The position numbers and the translations under genes are program-made. DNA of 34,397 bases, taken from contig JAJZWB010000029.1 of NCBI GenBank assembly GCA_021846845.1, positions 1 to 34,397 on the forward strand. Direction: 5' to 3'. Each line of letters opens with the position of its first letter. Positions within the stretch are counted from its first letter, which is position 1. The notes under the pieces are model-generated. The model searched no databases. It was not told where the DNA came from and saw only the letters and a list, made by a program, of their open reading frames with translations. Of this stretch, positions 21,938 to 32,928 are shown piece by piece. This stretch comes from Actinomycetes bacterium. GTDB taxonomy: Bacteria; Actinomycetota; Thermoleophilia; Solirubrobacterales; Solirubrobacteraceae.

Positions 21938-22150
21938 GTGACAGACCCACTGCTGGAGCTGAGCGCCAGGCTGCACGACACCGCCGAGCGGCTGCGCAGC
22001 GGAGAGCTGGAGCCCGACGTGACGCTCACCCTCATCGAGGAGTGCGCGCGGCTCGCGTCCGAGGCCTCGGCCCAGGTCGACGAGCGGGTGCGCGCGGCGC
22101 TTGAGCCACTGCCCGATCTCCCCGGCCAGCTCCCGCTTCCGGCGGCCTGA
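21938..22150 (+). CDS. xseB: Probable exodeoxyribonuclease VII small subunit
   Basis: A 70-residue helical protein that matches the XseB pattern: LLELSARLHDTAERLRSGEL, then a second helix LTLIEECARLASEASAQVDE. XseB binds several-fold to XseA to form exonuclease VII. Sequence similarity alone is moderate, but the position directly before ispA-dxs-tlyA-nadK-recN is the classic one. No xseA lies next to it in this window, which is unusual because the two are often adjacent. The tail PDLPGQLPLPAA is Pro-rich and probably disordered. Confidence 0.7.
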   Translation: MTDPLLELSARLHDTAERLRSGELEPDVTLTLIEECARLASEASAQVDERVRAALEPLPDLPGQLPLPAA

Positions 22151-22193
22151 GCGGGCGCGACGGCGCCGCCTGCACCCGGAGCCGCACCCCAGC

Positions 22194-23180
22194 GTGTCCG
22201 CAGACGAGCATCCATCCCGCGACCGGACGCCCGGCTACCCCGACCACCTGCGCGACGAGGTTGAGGCGTACCTCGCGAAGGTCAGCTTCTCGCGGGAGTA
22301 CGCGACCGCGGGGCTGGAGGAGGCGATGCGCTACTCGCTGCTGGCCGGGGGCAAGCGGATCCGGCCGGTGCTGGCGCTCGCAACGGCGCGCGCGTTCGGC
22401 CGCCGCAGCTCGGATCTGCTGCCGTTGGCGGGTGCGATCGAGCTGATCCACACCTACTCGCTCATCCACGACGATCTCCCGGCGATGGACGACGACGACC
22501 TGCGCCGGGGCCGCCTGACGTGCCACAAGGCGTTCGGGGAGGACGTCGCGATCCTGGCCGGAGATGCGCTCTACGCGGAGGCGTTCCGGCTGCTGCTGAC
22601 CGAGCAGCGAGGCGAGCCCGAGCGGCTCCTCGCGGCAGCCCGCGAGCTGGCGGCGGCGACCGGCGTGCAGGGGATGGTGGGCGGGCAGTACATCGACGTC
22701 GCGGGCACGGCACCGGAGGGCGCCGCCGGGCTGCGCCGCCTGCACGAGCTCAAGACGGGCCGGCTGATCGCCGCCAGCGTGCAGTGCGCCGAGCTGCTCT
22801 GCAGCACACGCGATCCGAGCGCCGGGAGCGCGCTGGAGCCGTTCGCGCGAGAGCTCGGGGTCCTGTTTCAGATCGTCGACGACATCCTCGACGTGACCGG
22901 CTCGGCGCAGGAGCTCGGCAAGCAGCAGGGAGCCGACGAGAGGCTCGGGAAGAGGACCTACGTGACCGAGTTCGGGCTCGAGGGCGCGCGCGAGCTGGCG
23001 GCGCGATCGCACGCCCGCGCGCTCGAGGCGCTGACGGCCGCGTTCGCTGAGACGGTGCCGGGCGGCGCTGATCAGGGGACCGTCGGCGGCGGGGTCGAAC
23101 CCCGGGGCGACGGCGCCGCGGCCGTGGCGCCGTCCGAGCTGGCGCAGATCGCCGACTTCGTCGCCACGCGCAGCCATTGA
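22194..23180 (+). CDS. ispA: Polyprenyl diphosphate synthase (IspA/farnesyl or geranylgeranyl type)
   Basis: A 328-residue all-helical prenyltransferase that joins IPP to allylic diphosphates. The first Asp-rich motif is DDLPAMDDDDLRRG, the second is DDILD; GGKRIRP, HKAFGEDVAILAGDAL and GGQYIDVAG are also diagnostic. Product chain length cannot be told. GTG 22194 is preferred because it follows the xseB stop by 43 nt, while ATG 22101 would overlap xseB by 50 nt. A Gly/Ala-rich insert (TVPGGADQGTVGGGVEPRG) interrupts the last helices. It supplies prenyl chains from the pathway begun by dxs downstream. Confidence 0.92.
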   Translation: MSADEHPSRDRTPGYPDHLRDEVEAYLAKVSFSREYATAGLEEAMRYSLLAGGKRIRPVLALATARAFGRRSSDLLPLAGAIELIHTYSLIHDDLPAMDDDDLRRGRLTCHKAFGEDVAILAGDALYAEAFRLLLTEQRGEPERLLAAARELAAATGVQGMVGGQYIDVAGTAPEGAAGLRRLHELKTGRLIAASVQCAELLCSTRDPSAGSALEPFARELGVLFQIVDDILDVTGSAQELGKQQGADERLGKRTYVTEFGLEGARELAARSHARALEALTAAFAETVPGGADQGTVGGGVEPRGDGAAAVAPSELAQIADFVATRSH

Positions 23181-23358
23181 CGGCGAGCGGTGCCCCACTC
23201 GTCAGGGATCGACGGGGGCGGCGATCCGCGCCGCGGGCAGCACGCGGCGCCGACGAGGGCGCGGCCTCGCGCGCCGCGCGCCTCCGTATCAGCGGCCCGG
23301 ATGAGCACTGCGCGGGCCGCTCCGGAAGGGGATCGGCGACGACCGTGCGCCGTGTCGC

Positions 23359-23364
23359 TAATGT
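23359..23364 (+). promoter_or_regulatory. -10-like box of dxs
   Basis: TAATGT ends 10 nt before the dxs ATG. The rest of the 194-bp gap 23181-23374 holds nothing I recognise. Confidence 0.5.
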
Positions 23365-23374
23365 GTGAACGCCG

Positions 23375-25339
23375 ATGTCGGAACTCCTAGCGCTGATCGA
23401 CGGCCCGCAGGACCTCCACGGCCTCACCGACGAGCAGCTGGCGCAGCTGGCGCAGGAGGTCCGCGAGCACATCATCGACACCGTCGGGGAGATCGGCGGT
23501 CACTTCGGCGCCAACCTGGGCACGTGCGAGCTGGCGGTCGCGCTGCACTCGCTCCTTGACTCGCCCCGCGACAAGGTGATCTGGGACGTGGGGCACCAGG
23601 CCTATCCGCACAAGATCCTCACCGGTCGTCGCGATCGTCTCGCGACGATCCGCAGCTACGGCGGGCTCGCGCCGTTCTGCTCGATCTCCGAGTCCGAGCA
23701 CGACATCATCGGCGCCGGACACGCGTCCACCGCGATCGGCTATGCGGTCGGTATCAAGGAGGCGATGCGCCAGGGCCATGGGGAGGACGGTCACGTGGTC
23801 GCCGTGGTGGGGGACGGCGCGATGACCGGCGGCGTCGCGTTCGAGGCCGTCCACCAGGCCGGCGGCGCCGGCACCCCGATCGTGGTCGTCCTCAACGACA
23901 ACGGGATGTCGATCGCGCCCAACGTCGGCGCGCTGAGCCGTTACTTCAACCGGGTGCGGCTCAATCCGAAGCTCTGGCACGCCCGGGAGGGGGTCGAGGG
24001 GGGCCTGACCAAGCTCCCCGTCGGGATCGGCAACGCGTTCGAGCGCCTGGGCCCGCACTTCAAGGAGTCGATCAAGGCCTTCTGGGCCCCAGGCCTGTGG
24101 TGGGAGGAGCTGGACTTCGCCTACATGGGGGTCATCGACGGGCACGACATACGCGCCCTGCGCCGCGCCCTGCGCGAGGCGCTGGCCGCGGAGCGCCCCG
24201 TCGTGGTCCACTGCGCGACCGTCAAGGGCAAGGGCTTCGCCCCCGCGGAGGAGGGCGGCCTGGAGGGGATGGAGAGGTGGCACGCGGCGAAGCCGAAGTC
24301 GATCGCCAACGGTGCGCCGTGCGACGCGCCGGCCGCTCCTGCCAGCGGGCGCAGCCCGGCCGCCAAGCCGGCGCCGCCGGCCTACACGCAGGTGTTCGGC
24401 GAGGCGCTGGTCGCCGAGGCACGGAGTGACGAGCGCGTCATCGGGATCACCGCGGCGATGAACTCCGGAACCGGGCTCAACCTCCTCCAGCGCGAGCTTC
24501 CAGACCGCTACTTCGACGTCGGGATCGCCGAGCAGCAGGCGATCCTGTTCGCCTGCGGCCTCGCGCTCCAGGGCTGCAAGCCGGTGGCGGCGATCTACTC
24601 GACCTTCCTGCAGCGCGCCTACGACCAGATCGTCCACGACGTCTGCCTGCAGAAGCTGAACGTCGTGCTGGCGATGGATCGCGCCGGCCTGGTCGGCGAC
24701 GATGGGCCCACCCACCACGGGGCGTTCGACATCTCCTATCTGCGCTGCCTGCCCAACATCGTGCTGATGGCGCCGCGCGACGAGGCGATGCTGGTCCACA
24801 TGCTGCGCACGGCGCTGGCCTACGACGACGGTCCTGTCGCGCTGCGCTACCCGCGCGGCGGGGGAGTCGGGGTGCCGCTGCCGGCTCGGGCCGAGGCGAT
24901 CGAGATCGGCACCGGCGAGATCCTGCGGGAGGGCGGCGGCACCGCGCGGGTCGCGCTGCTCGGCTACGGAACCGGGGTGGGGAAGGCGCTCGACGCCGCC
25001 GACCTGCTCGCCGCGCACGGGATCCAGGCGACGGTCGCGGACGCGCGCTTCGCCAAGCCGATCGACGCCGGCCTGGTGGCACAGCTCGCGTCCGAGCACG
25101 AGCTGCTCGTGACGATCGAGGAGGGCGTGCTCGCCGGTGGCTTCGGGTCCGCCGTCTGGGAGACGCTGTCGGACTCCGGCACGGTGGTCGGGGCGACCCG
25201 GATCATGCGCGTCGGGCTGCCCGATCGCTACGTGACCCATGGAGCCCCGGCAGCACTGCACCAGGAGGTCGGGTTCACCGGCGAGCGGATCGCCGAGCGG
25301 GTCCTGGCCGCCGTATCCGAGCGCAGCGGCGTCGCCTGA
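23375..25339 (+). CDS. dxs: 1-deoxy-D-xylulose-5-phosphate synthase
   Basis: A 654-residue thiamine-diphosphate enzyme that condenses pyruvate and glyceraldehyde-3-phosphate, the first step of the MEP isoprenoid pathway. Landmarks are HQAYPHKILTGRRD, GAGHASTAIGYAVG, the ThDP site beginning G146-D-G148 (VVGDGAMTGGVAFEA), LNDNGMSIAPNVGALS, the pyrimidine-domain segment YFDVGIAEQQAILFACGLA, and DRAGLVGDDGPTHHGAFD. All three transketolase-like domains are intact. A variable Ala/Pro-rich linker at about residues 310-330 joins the first two. thiD in the same window makes part of its cofactor. Confidence 0.97.
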   Translation: MSELLALIDGPQDLHGLTDEQLAQLAQEVREHIIDTVGEIGGHFGANLGTCELAVALHSLLDSPRDKVIWDVGHQAYPHKILTGRRDRLATIRSYGGLAPFCSISESEHDIIGAGHASTAIGYAVGIKEAMRQGHGEDGHVVAVVGDGAMTGGVAFEAVHQAGGAGTPIVVVLNDNGMSIAPNVGALSRYFNRVRLNPKLWHAREGVEGGLTKLPVGIGNAFERLGPHFKESIKAFWAPGLWWEELDFAYMGVIDGHDIRALRRALREALAAERPVVVHCATVKGKGFAPAEEGGLEGMERWHAAKPKSIANGAPCDAPAAPASGRSPAAKPAPPAYTQVFGEALVAEARSDERVIGITAAMNSGTGLNLLQRELPDRYFDVGIAEQQAILFACGLALQGCKPVAAIYSTFLQRAYDQIVHDVCLQKLNVVLAMDRAGLVGDDGPTHHGAFDISYLRCLPNIVLMAPRDEAMLVHMLRTALAYDDGPVALRYPRGGGVGVPLPARAEAIEIGTGEILREGGGTARVALLGYGTGVGKALDAADLLAAHGIQATVADARFAKPIDAGLVAQLASEHELLVTIEEGVLAGGFGSAVWETLSDSGTVVGATRIMRVGLPDRYVTHGAPAALHQEVGFTGERIAERVLAAVSERSGVA

Positions 25340-25381
25340 GCGCAGAGCAACAGCATCGCCGGGGTTCGGCGGCCGATCCCG

Positions 25382-25387
25382 TACCGT
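25382..25387 (+). promoter_or_regulatory. -10-like box of tlyA
   Basis: TACCGT ends 7 nt before ATG 25395. Confidence 0.5.
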
Positions 25388-25394
25388 TCCGCGG

Positions 25395-26183
25395 ATGAAG
25401 CGGGTCAGGCTCGACCAGCTGCTCGCCGAGCGTGGCGCGTTCCCGTCGAGGACGCGGGCCGCCGCATCGGTGCTCGCCGGCGAGGTGCTTGTCGGACCGC
25501 AGCGCGCGCGCGCCGCCAAGCCTGGGCAGCTCGTCGCGGAGGACGTGCAGCTGGAGCTGGAAGCCGCGCCGGCGTTCGCGTCACGTGGCGGCATCAAGCT
25601 CTCCAACGCGCTGGACGCGCTCGGCCTCGAGGTCGCAGGCCGGCTGGCGCTCGATGTCGGCGCGTCGACCGGCGGGTTCACGGACTGCCTGCTGCAGCGC
25701 GACGCGGCGCACGTGGTCGCACTGGATGTGGCCTACGGCCAGCTGGACTGGTCGCTGCGGACCGATCCGCGGGTCACCGTCATCGAGCGCTGCAACGCGC
25801 GCTCGCTGGGCGCGGGAACGCTCCCGTACGCCCCCGATCTGATCGTGATCGACGTCTCGTTCATCTCCCTGACCAAGGTCCTGGGAGCGGTGCTGAGCTG
25901 CGCCGCCGAGCGGTTCGACTGCCTGGCGCTGATCAAGCCTCAGTTCGAGGTCGGGCGCGCGGCGGTCGGGAAGGGCGGGGTGGTCCGCGATCCGCATCTG
26001 CGGCGCGGCGCCCTGGTGTCGGTCGGACAGGCGGCCACCGCGCTCGGCGCCGCCGTGCTGGGGTACGTCAGCTCGGGGCTTCCGGGCCCCAAGGGCAACC
26101 TTGAGAGCTTCATCGCGCTCGCGGAGCGCGATCGGGGAGGGGTGCCCGATCTGGATGCGGCTGCGCGGGAGGCCGAGCCGTGA
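25395..26183 (+). CDS. tlyA: TlyA family rRNA 2'-O-methyltransferase
   Basis: A 262-residue protein with an N-terminal S4 RNA-binding domain (RLDQLLAERGAFPSRTRAAA) and a FtsJ-like methyltransferase domain: SRGGIKLSNAL, the SAM-binding LDVGASTGGFTDCLLQ, VIDVSFISLTKVL, and LIKPQFEVGR. TlyA of mycobacteria methylates 16S and 23S rRNA and affects capreomycin sensitivity; whether this enzyme has both targets is unknown. An upstream in-frame ATG at 25239 lies inside dxs and is rejected. The stop overlaps the nadK GTG by 4 nt. Confidence 0.94.
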   Translation: MKRVRLDQLLAERGAFPSRTRAAASVLAGEVLVGPQRARAAKPGQLVAEDVQLELEAAPAFASRGGIKLSNALDALGLEVAGRLALDVGASTGGFTDCLLQRDAAHVVALDVAYGQLDWSLRTDPRVTVIERCNARSLGAGTLPYAPDLIVIDVSFISLTKVLGAVLSCAAERFDCLALIKPQFEVGRAAVGKGGVVRDPHLRRGALVSVGQAATALGAAVLGYVSSGLPGPKGNLESFIALAERDRGGVPDLDAAAREAEP

Positions 26184-27043
26184 GGCGGATCAGGACCGCG
26201 ACGGTGCTCACCCACCGGCGGCCGTCGGACACCGAGCCGGCCGTCACGATGCTGACCGAGCTCGCCCGGGAGGCGGGGGTGACGCTGCGCTTCGACCCCG
26301 AGGAGACGGCCAAGCACGAGCTGCCGAGCGACCCGCTGGTCGTACGCGACGCGGAGCTGGACACGCGCGCCGACATCTGCTTCGCGCTCGGGGGCGACGG
26401 CACGATCCTCACGGCGCTGCGCCTCTACGCCGGCACCGGCGTGCCGGTGTTCGCGATCAACTTCGGCGAGATGGGATTCCTGGCGACGGTCGATCGCGAC
26501 GAGGCATGGGCCGGCACGCTGCGCGCGCTCGCGGGGGACTTCGAGGTCCTCTCGCTCCCCGGGATCGAGCTGCGCGTGGAGGGGTTCCGGGCGCTGGCGT
26601 TCAACGACGTCTCGATCCACCGCCGGCAGGGGCTTAGGGTCGCCGACCTGGCGTACGCGGTGGCCGACGACGAGGTCGGCCGCGTGCGCTGCGACGGTCT
26701 CGTGATCTCCACGCCGGCCGGGTCGACCGGCTACAACCTGGCCAACGGCGGTCCGGTCATGGCCTGGGGCGTGCACGGCTACGTCGTGTCGTTCATCTCG
26801 CCCCACTCGCTGACGGCGCGAACCCTGGTGGTCGCGCCGGGAGACCGCCTTGCGGTCGAGAACCGGTCCAGGGAGGAGCCGGTCGACGTCATCGTCGACG
26901 GGCGCCCCGTCTGCGACCTCGCGGCCGGAGATCGCGTCGAGACACGGTTCGTGATGGACCAGGGCGCGCTCGCGCAGGTGCCGGGAACGACCTTCTACCA
27001 CCGGCTTCGCCAGAAGTTCGGCCGTCTGGCGACGCCGTTCTAG
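26180..27043 (+). CDS. nadK: NAD kinase
   Basis: A 287-residue enzyme that phosphorylates NAD to NADP. The GGDGT motif (FALGGDGTILTALR), the NE/D motif in its Asp form (AFNDVSIHR), and the Gly-rich segment ISTPAGSTGYNLANGGPV are visible, as is AINFGEMGFLATV. Length is normal and the GTG start is coupled to tlyA. In the next 600 bp there is no intact gene before recN, although tlyA-nadK-recN is usually compact; a decayed regulator occupies the space. Confidence 0.95.
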   Translation: MRRIRTATVLTHRRPSDTEPAVTMLTELAREAGVTLRFDPEETAKHELPSDPLVVRDAELDTRADICFALGGDGTILTALRLYAGTGVPVFAINFGEMGFLATVDRDEAWAGTLRALAGDFEVLSLPGIELRVEGFRALAFNDVSIHRRQGLRVADLAYAVADDEVGRVRCDGLVISTPAGSTGYNLANGGPVMAWGVHGYVVSFISPHSLTARTLVVAPGDRLAVENRSREEPVDVIVDGRPVCDLAAGDRVETRFVMDQGALAQVPGTTFYHRLRQKFGRLATPF

Positions 27044-27050
27044 CCGTCCC

Positions 27051-27421
27051 TCAATCCCCGGTCGCCGCCAGGAGCGAACCGAGCTGCGTCCTCGAGTCGA
27101 CGTCGAGCTTCTGGAACACGTGTCGAAGATGGAACTCGACGGACTTGGCTGGCGGCGAGGAGTGGGCTGTGCGATACCGCACACCCGGAGCGCCATCCCG
27201 ACGAGGCGGGCCACCCCGATCGCGTCGCAGCGCTCCAGCTCGTCATGCGCGAAGCCCATCGCCAGGCGACGGTCACCCAGCGCCAGCGCTGCCTCGACCG
27301 CCACGACCCGCCACGGGACGGGGCGGCTCGAGACGCCCTGACGCTCGAGCTGCGCAGCGCAGCAACGCAGATCCCGGAGCGCGCCCTTCGGATCGTGGAC
27401 GGCCAACCTCAGCCGCGCGCC
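27051..27421 (-). pseudogene. Remnant of a large LuxR/MalT-type transcriptional regulator
   Basis: The minus strand of this otherwise empty gap translates in two frames into pieces of one known protein type. In one frame (27421 downward) it reads ARLRLAVHDPKGALRDL, then VPWRVVAVEAALALGDRRLA, then AHDELERCDAIGVARLVGMA, the TPR-like region of large LuxR ATPases. In another frame it ends KSVEFHLRHVFQKLDVDSRT, then QLGSLLAATGD and a stop at 27051, the C-terminal half of the LuxR helix-turn-helix. The ATPase, most TPRs and the first half of the DNA-binding domain are missing, and the frame shifts near 27150-27170. Bases 27422-27646 may hold further unrecognisable remains. Confidence 0.75.
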
Positions 27422-27634
27422 GCAGCTAGGAGGCCGCGATCTCCGGGGAACCGCGTGGACGGCCTGCGGCTCAGCGGTCGCCTGTCTGGCCGCGTACGAC
27501 TCGACCGGCAGCGCCGAGAGCGGCAGCCCCCCACGCCGGGCACGCCCGAGTTCATGCTCCAGGGGCTCGGCTACAGGTAGCCGCGAAGGGGTCCCGCGCG
27601 GCCGCGCGCGCCGGCTTCCGTCCTGCGGTCCTGG

Positions 27635-27640
27635 TAGACC
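27635..27640 (+). promoter_or_regulatory. -10-like box of recN (weak)
   Basis: TAGACC ends 6 nt before the recN ATG; the last base departs from TANNNT. Confidence 0.35.
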
Positions 27641-27646
27641 CAGACC

Positions 27647-29389
27647 ATGCTGTACGAGCTGCGCGTCGAGAACCTGCTGCTGATGGAGCGGGCCCAGCTG
27701 CGGCTGGCCCCGGGGCTGAACATGCTGACCGGTGAGACGGGAGCCGGGAAGACGCTGCTGGCCCATGCGCTCGACCTGCTGCTCGGCGGCCGGGCGCGGC
27801 GCGGGATCGTGCGAGCCGGCGCCCAGGAGGCGTACGTCGAGGGCGTGTTCGCGCTCCCTTCGAAGCTGGCCGGCGACGAGCGGCTGCCATCCGGAGCCGA
27901 AGAGATCGTCCTCGCGCGGCGCGTTTGGCCGGACGGCCGCACGCGCGCGTACGTGTGCGGGCGGGCGGCGACGCTGGCCGACCTGCAGGAGCTGGGCGGC
28001 CTGCTGCTCTCGTTCTACGGCCAGCACGAGCACCGGCGCCTGATGCTCGCGACAGCTCAGCTGGAGCTTCTCGATGCCTTCTGCGGCCAGGAGCAGACGC
28101 GGCTGCGCACGGCGATGCTGAAGCTGCACGAGCGGGTCCGGTCGCTAGAGACCGACTCGGCGCGGCTTCGCGAGCTGGCGGGCGCGCGCGAGCGCGAGCT
28201 CGACCTGCTCACGTTCGAGCTCCAGGAGATCGAATCGGCCGCCCCGGCCGAGTCGGAGCGGGAGTCGCTCGGCGCCGAGCGCGACCGCCTGCGCCACCGC
28301 GAGGCGCTCGCGCAGGCTGCCGCCTCGGCGCTTGGGAGCCTGACGGGGGTGCTTGACGGGGGCGCGCCCGGCGACGGACCCGGCGCTCGCGCGGGCGCGG
28401 GTGAGCTGCTGGCGGCGGCGGCGACGGAGCTGGCGCACGCCGGGGAGCTTGACCCTCGCCTCGGCGAGCTGGCCCAGCGGCTCGTGGCGCTTCGCTACGA
28501 GGCCGAGGATGTCGCCGGCGAGCTGCGCGGGCAGCTGCACGAGCTGGAGGCCGAGGACGAGCTCGGCGTGGCAGCGCGACTGGAGCTCGTGGAGGAGCGC
28601 CTGGCCCTGCTGGCGCGGCTCGAGCGCAAGCACGGCGGCACGATCACGGCCGTGCTCGAGCATGCGCGGCGTTGTCGCGAGCGACGCGCCGAGCTCCAGG
28701 ACGCCGACGGCGCCCTCGCCGACGTGGACGCGCGGCTGGCCGAGGCGCGGGCGGAGCGCGCGCGGGTTGCCCGCGAGCTGAGCGCGGCGCGGCGGGCCGC
28801 CGCGCCGGTGCTGTCGGCCGCGGTGCGCGACCGGCTCGCAGAGCTGGCGATGGAGGGTGCTCGGTTCGAGATCGGGTTGACCGACCGCAGCGACGGGTGC
28901 GGCCCGCGGGGCGCGGACTCGGTCGAGATGCAGATCGCCCCCAACGCAGGTGGAACGCTCGGCCCGCTGCGTGAGGTGGCCTCCGGCGGGGAGCTGTCAC
29001 GCGTGATGCTGGCGCTGCTGAGCGTCGCCCACGCTCCCCCGGAGCCGGCGGAGCCGAGCCTAGGCGCGGGCGTCGCGGAGTCCGGCCTGCTCGTGTTCGA
29101 CGAGATCGACGCCGGGATCGGCGGCCACACGGCGCGCGCCGTCGGGGAGCAGCTGCGGCGGCTGGCCAGCGGCCGTCAGATCCTGTGCATCACGCATCTT
29201 CCGCAGGTTGCGGCGCTCGCCGATCGCCACTTCACGATCGTCAAGGACGCGGCGGCGACGCCAGCGACGACGACCGTGAGCGCGCTGGAGGGCGACGGGG
29301 TCGTCGCCGAGCTGGTGAGGATGCTCGGCGGGGAGGCGGGCGACCGAGCGGCCAGCGACCACGCCAGGGAGCTTCTGCGTGCGGCGTGA
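27647..29389 (+). CDS. recN: DNA repair protein RecN
   Basis: A 580-residue SMC-like ATPase that acts early in double-strand-break repair. Walker A is GETGAGKT (29-36), and the two halves of the nucleotide-binding domain flank a long coiled coil rich in Glu, Arg, Ala and Leu (about residues 150-370). The ABC signature ASGGELSRVMLAL and Walker B LLVFDEIDAGIGG are near the end, followed by the His-loop region ILCITHLPQVAALADRH. Length is slightly above usual. It follows the conserved xseB-to-recN order, displaced by the pseudogene. A hairpin follows the stop. Confidence 0.96.
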   Translation: MLYELRVENLLLMERAQLRLAPGLNMLTGETGAGKTLLAHALDLLLGGRARRGIVRAGAQEAYVEGVFALPSKLAGDERLPSGAEEIVLARRVWPDGRTRAYVCGRAATLADLQELGGLLLSFYGQHEHRRLMLATAQLELLDAFCGQEQTRLRTAMLKLHERVRSLETDSARLRELAGARERELDLLTFELQEIESAAPAESERESLGAERDRLRHREALAQAAASALGSLTGVLDGGAPGDGPGARAGAGELLAAAATELAHAGELDPRLGELAQRLVALRYEAEDVAGELRGQLHELEAEDELGVAARLELVEERLALLARLERKHGGTITAVLEHARRCRERRAELQDADGALADVDARLAEARAERARVARELSAARRAAAPVLSAAVRDRLAELAMEGARFEIGLTDRSDGCGPRGADSVEMQIAPNAGGTLGPLREVASGGELSRVMLALLSVAHAPPEPAEPSLGAGVAESGLLVFDEIDAGIGGHTARAVGEQLRRLASGRQILCITHLPQVAALADRHFTIVKDAAATPATTTVSALEGDGVVAELVRMLGGEAGDRAASDHARELLRAA

Positions 29390-29404
29390 GCGCCGGACAT
29401 CCGT

Positions 29405-29433
29405 GCGAGCGGGCCGCAGCGGCTTTCGCTCGC
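29405..29433 (+). terminator. Hairpin after recN
   Basis: GCGAGCG (29405-29411) and CGCTCGC (29427-29433) form a 7-bp stem; the 15-nt loop contains a second short stem (GCCGC and GCGGC). It sits 15 nt after the recN stop and before the pyrG promoter. No T tract. Confidence 0.45.
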
Positions 29434-29474
29434 ATCGAGCGGGACCGGTGGCGGGAGGACGCCGGGGCCGCCGT

Positions 29475-32329
<2,855 letters not shown>

Positions 32330-32359
32330 AGCTGATCGCGGACGGGAGGCTGCGAACCG

Positions 32360-32908
32360 ATGAGCGCTCGATTCGAGCTGATCGACTCAGAGGTGCGGTG
32401 GCGCGGGCGGATCATCAGCGCCGGTGTGGAGCGCTTCAGATACGTCGACGGCGAGAGCGTCAAGCGAGACAAGGTCTGGCACCCCGGTGCCGTCGGAGTG
32501 ATCGCGACCGACGAGCACGCCGTATGGCTCACGCGGCAGCCACGCGAGGCCGCGCGGCTGACCGACTCGCTGGAGATCCCGGCCGGGAAGCTCGACGTCG
32601 AGGGGGAGAGCCCGCTCGAATGCGCCAGGCGCGAGCTGGCGGAGGAGGTCGGTCTGCGCGCCGAGGTCTGGGACCCGGTGCTTGACTTCCACACAAGCCT
32701 AGGATTCTGCGACGAGCGGATCTGGCTGTTTCACGCCACCGGTCTCTCGCCGGCCCCGGGGGGCGCGATGCCGGACCACGACGAGCGGATCGAGACAGTC
32801 CGCTGGCCCTTGGATCGCATCGACTCGGCGATCGGCGAGTCGACCGACTCCAAGACCCTGATCGCCCTGCTCTGGTTGCTCACCGGGCGGCAGGGTGTGC
32901 GGCGCTAG
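32360..32908 (+). CDS. Nudix hydrolase, ADP-ribose pyrophosphatase type
   Basis: A 182-residue Nudix protein, probably hydrolysing ADP-ribose to AMP and ribose phosphate. The Nudix box is AGKLDVEGESPLECARRELA followed by EEVGL; it is one residue longer than the textbook box between the first Gly and Glu, as seen in other ADP-ribose-type members. LEIPAGKLD and the earlier AVWLTRQPREAARLTDSLE also fit that subfamily. GGGAGG at 32342-32347 precedes the ATG by about 12 nt. The gene ends 20 nt before the convergent collagen-like gene. Confidence 0.9.
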   Translation: MSARFELIDSEVRWRGRIISAGVERFRYVDGESVKRDKVWHPGAVGVIATDEHAVWLTRQPREAARLTDSLEIPAGKLDVEGESPLECARRELAEEVGLRAEVWDPVLDFHTSLGFCDERIWLFHATGLSPAPGGAMPDHDERIETVRWPLDRIDSAIGESTDSKTLIALLWLLTGRQGVRR

Positions 32909-32927
32909 GCGCCGTCCGCCCGGCGCC
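32908..32927. terminator. Hairpin between convergent genes
   Basis: GGCGCC at 32908-32913 and 32922-32927 can pair around an 8-nt loop. It spans the 20-nt space between the Nudix stop and the collagen-like stop and could serve both strands. No T tract. Confidence 0.35.
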
Positions 32928-32928
32928 G

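Noticed and set aside
23387-25681. 764-residue open frame on the minus strand across dxs
   Set aside because: It is the complement of a conserved gene; its product is His/Arg/Asp-rich with no domain pattern. Long antisense frames are expected at this GC content. The same applies to 18349-20103 and 29718-31034.
25940-28129. 729-residue open frame on the minus strand over nadK and recN
   Set aside because: Its outer parts are complements of real genes. Only the middle (27051-27421) has a recognisable family pattern, and that part is reported as a pseudogene.
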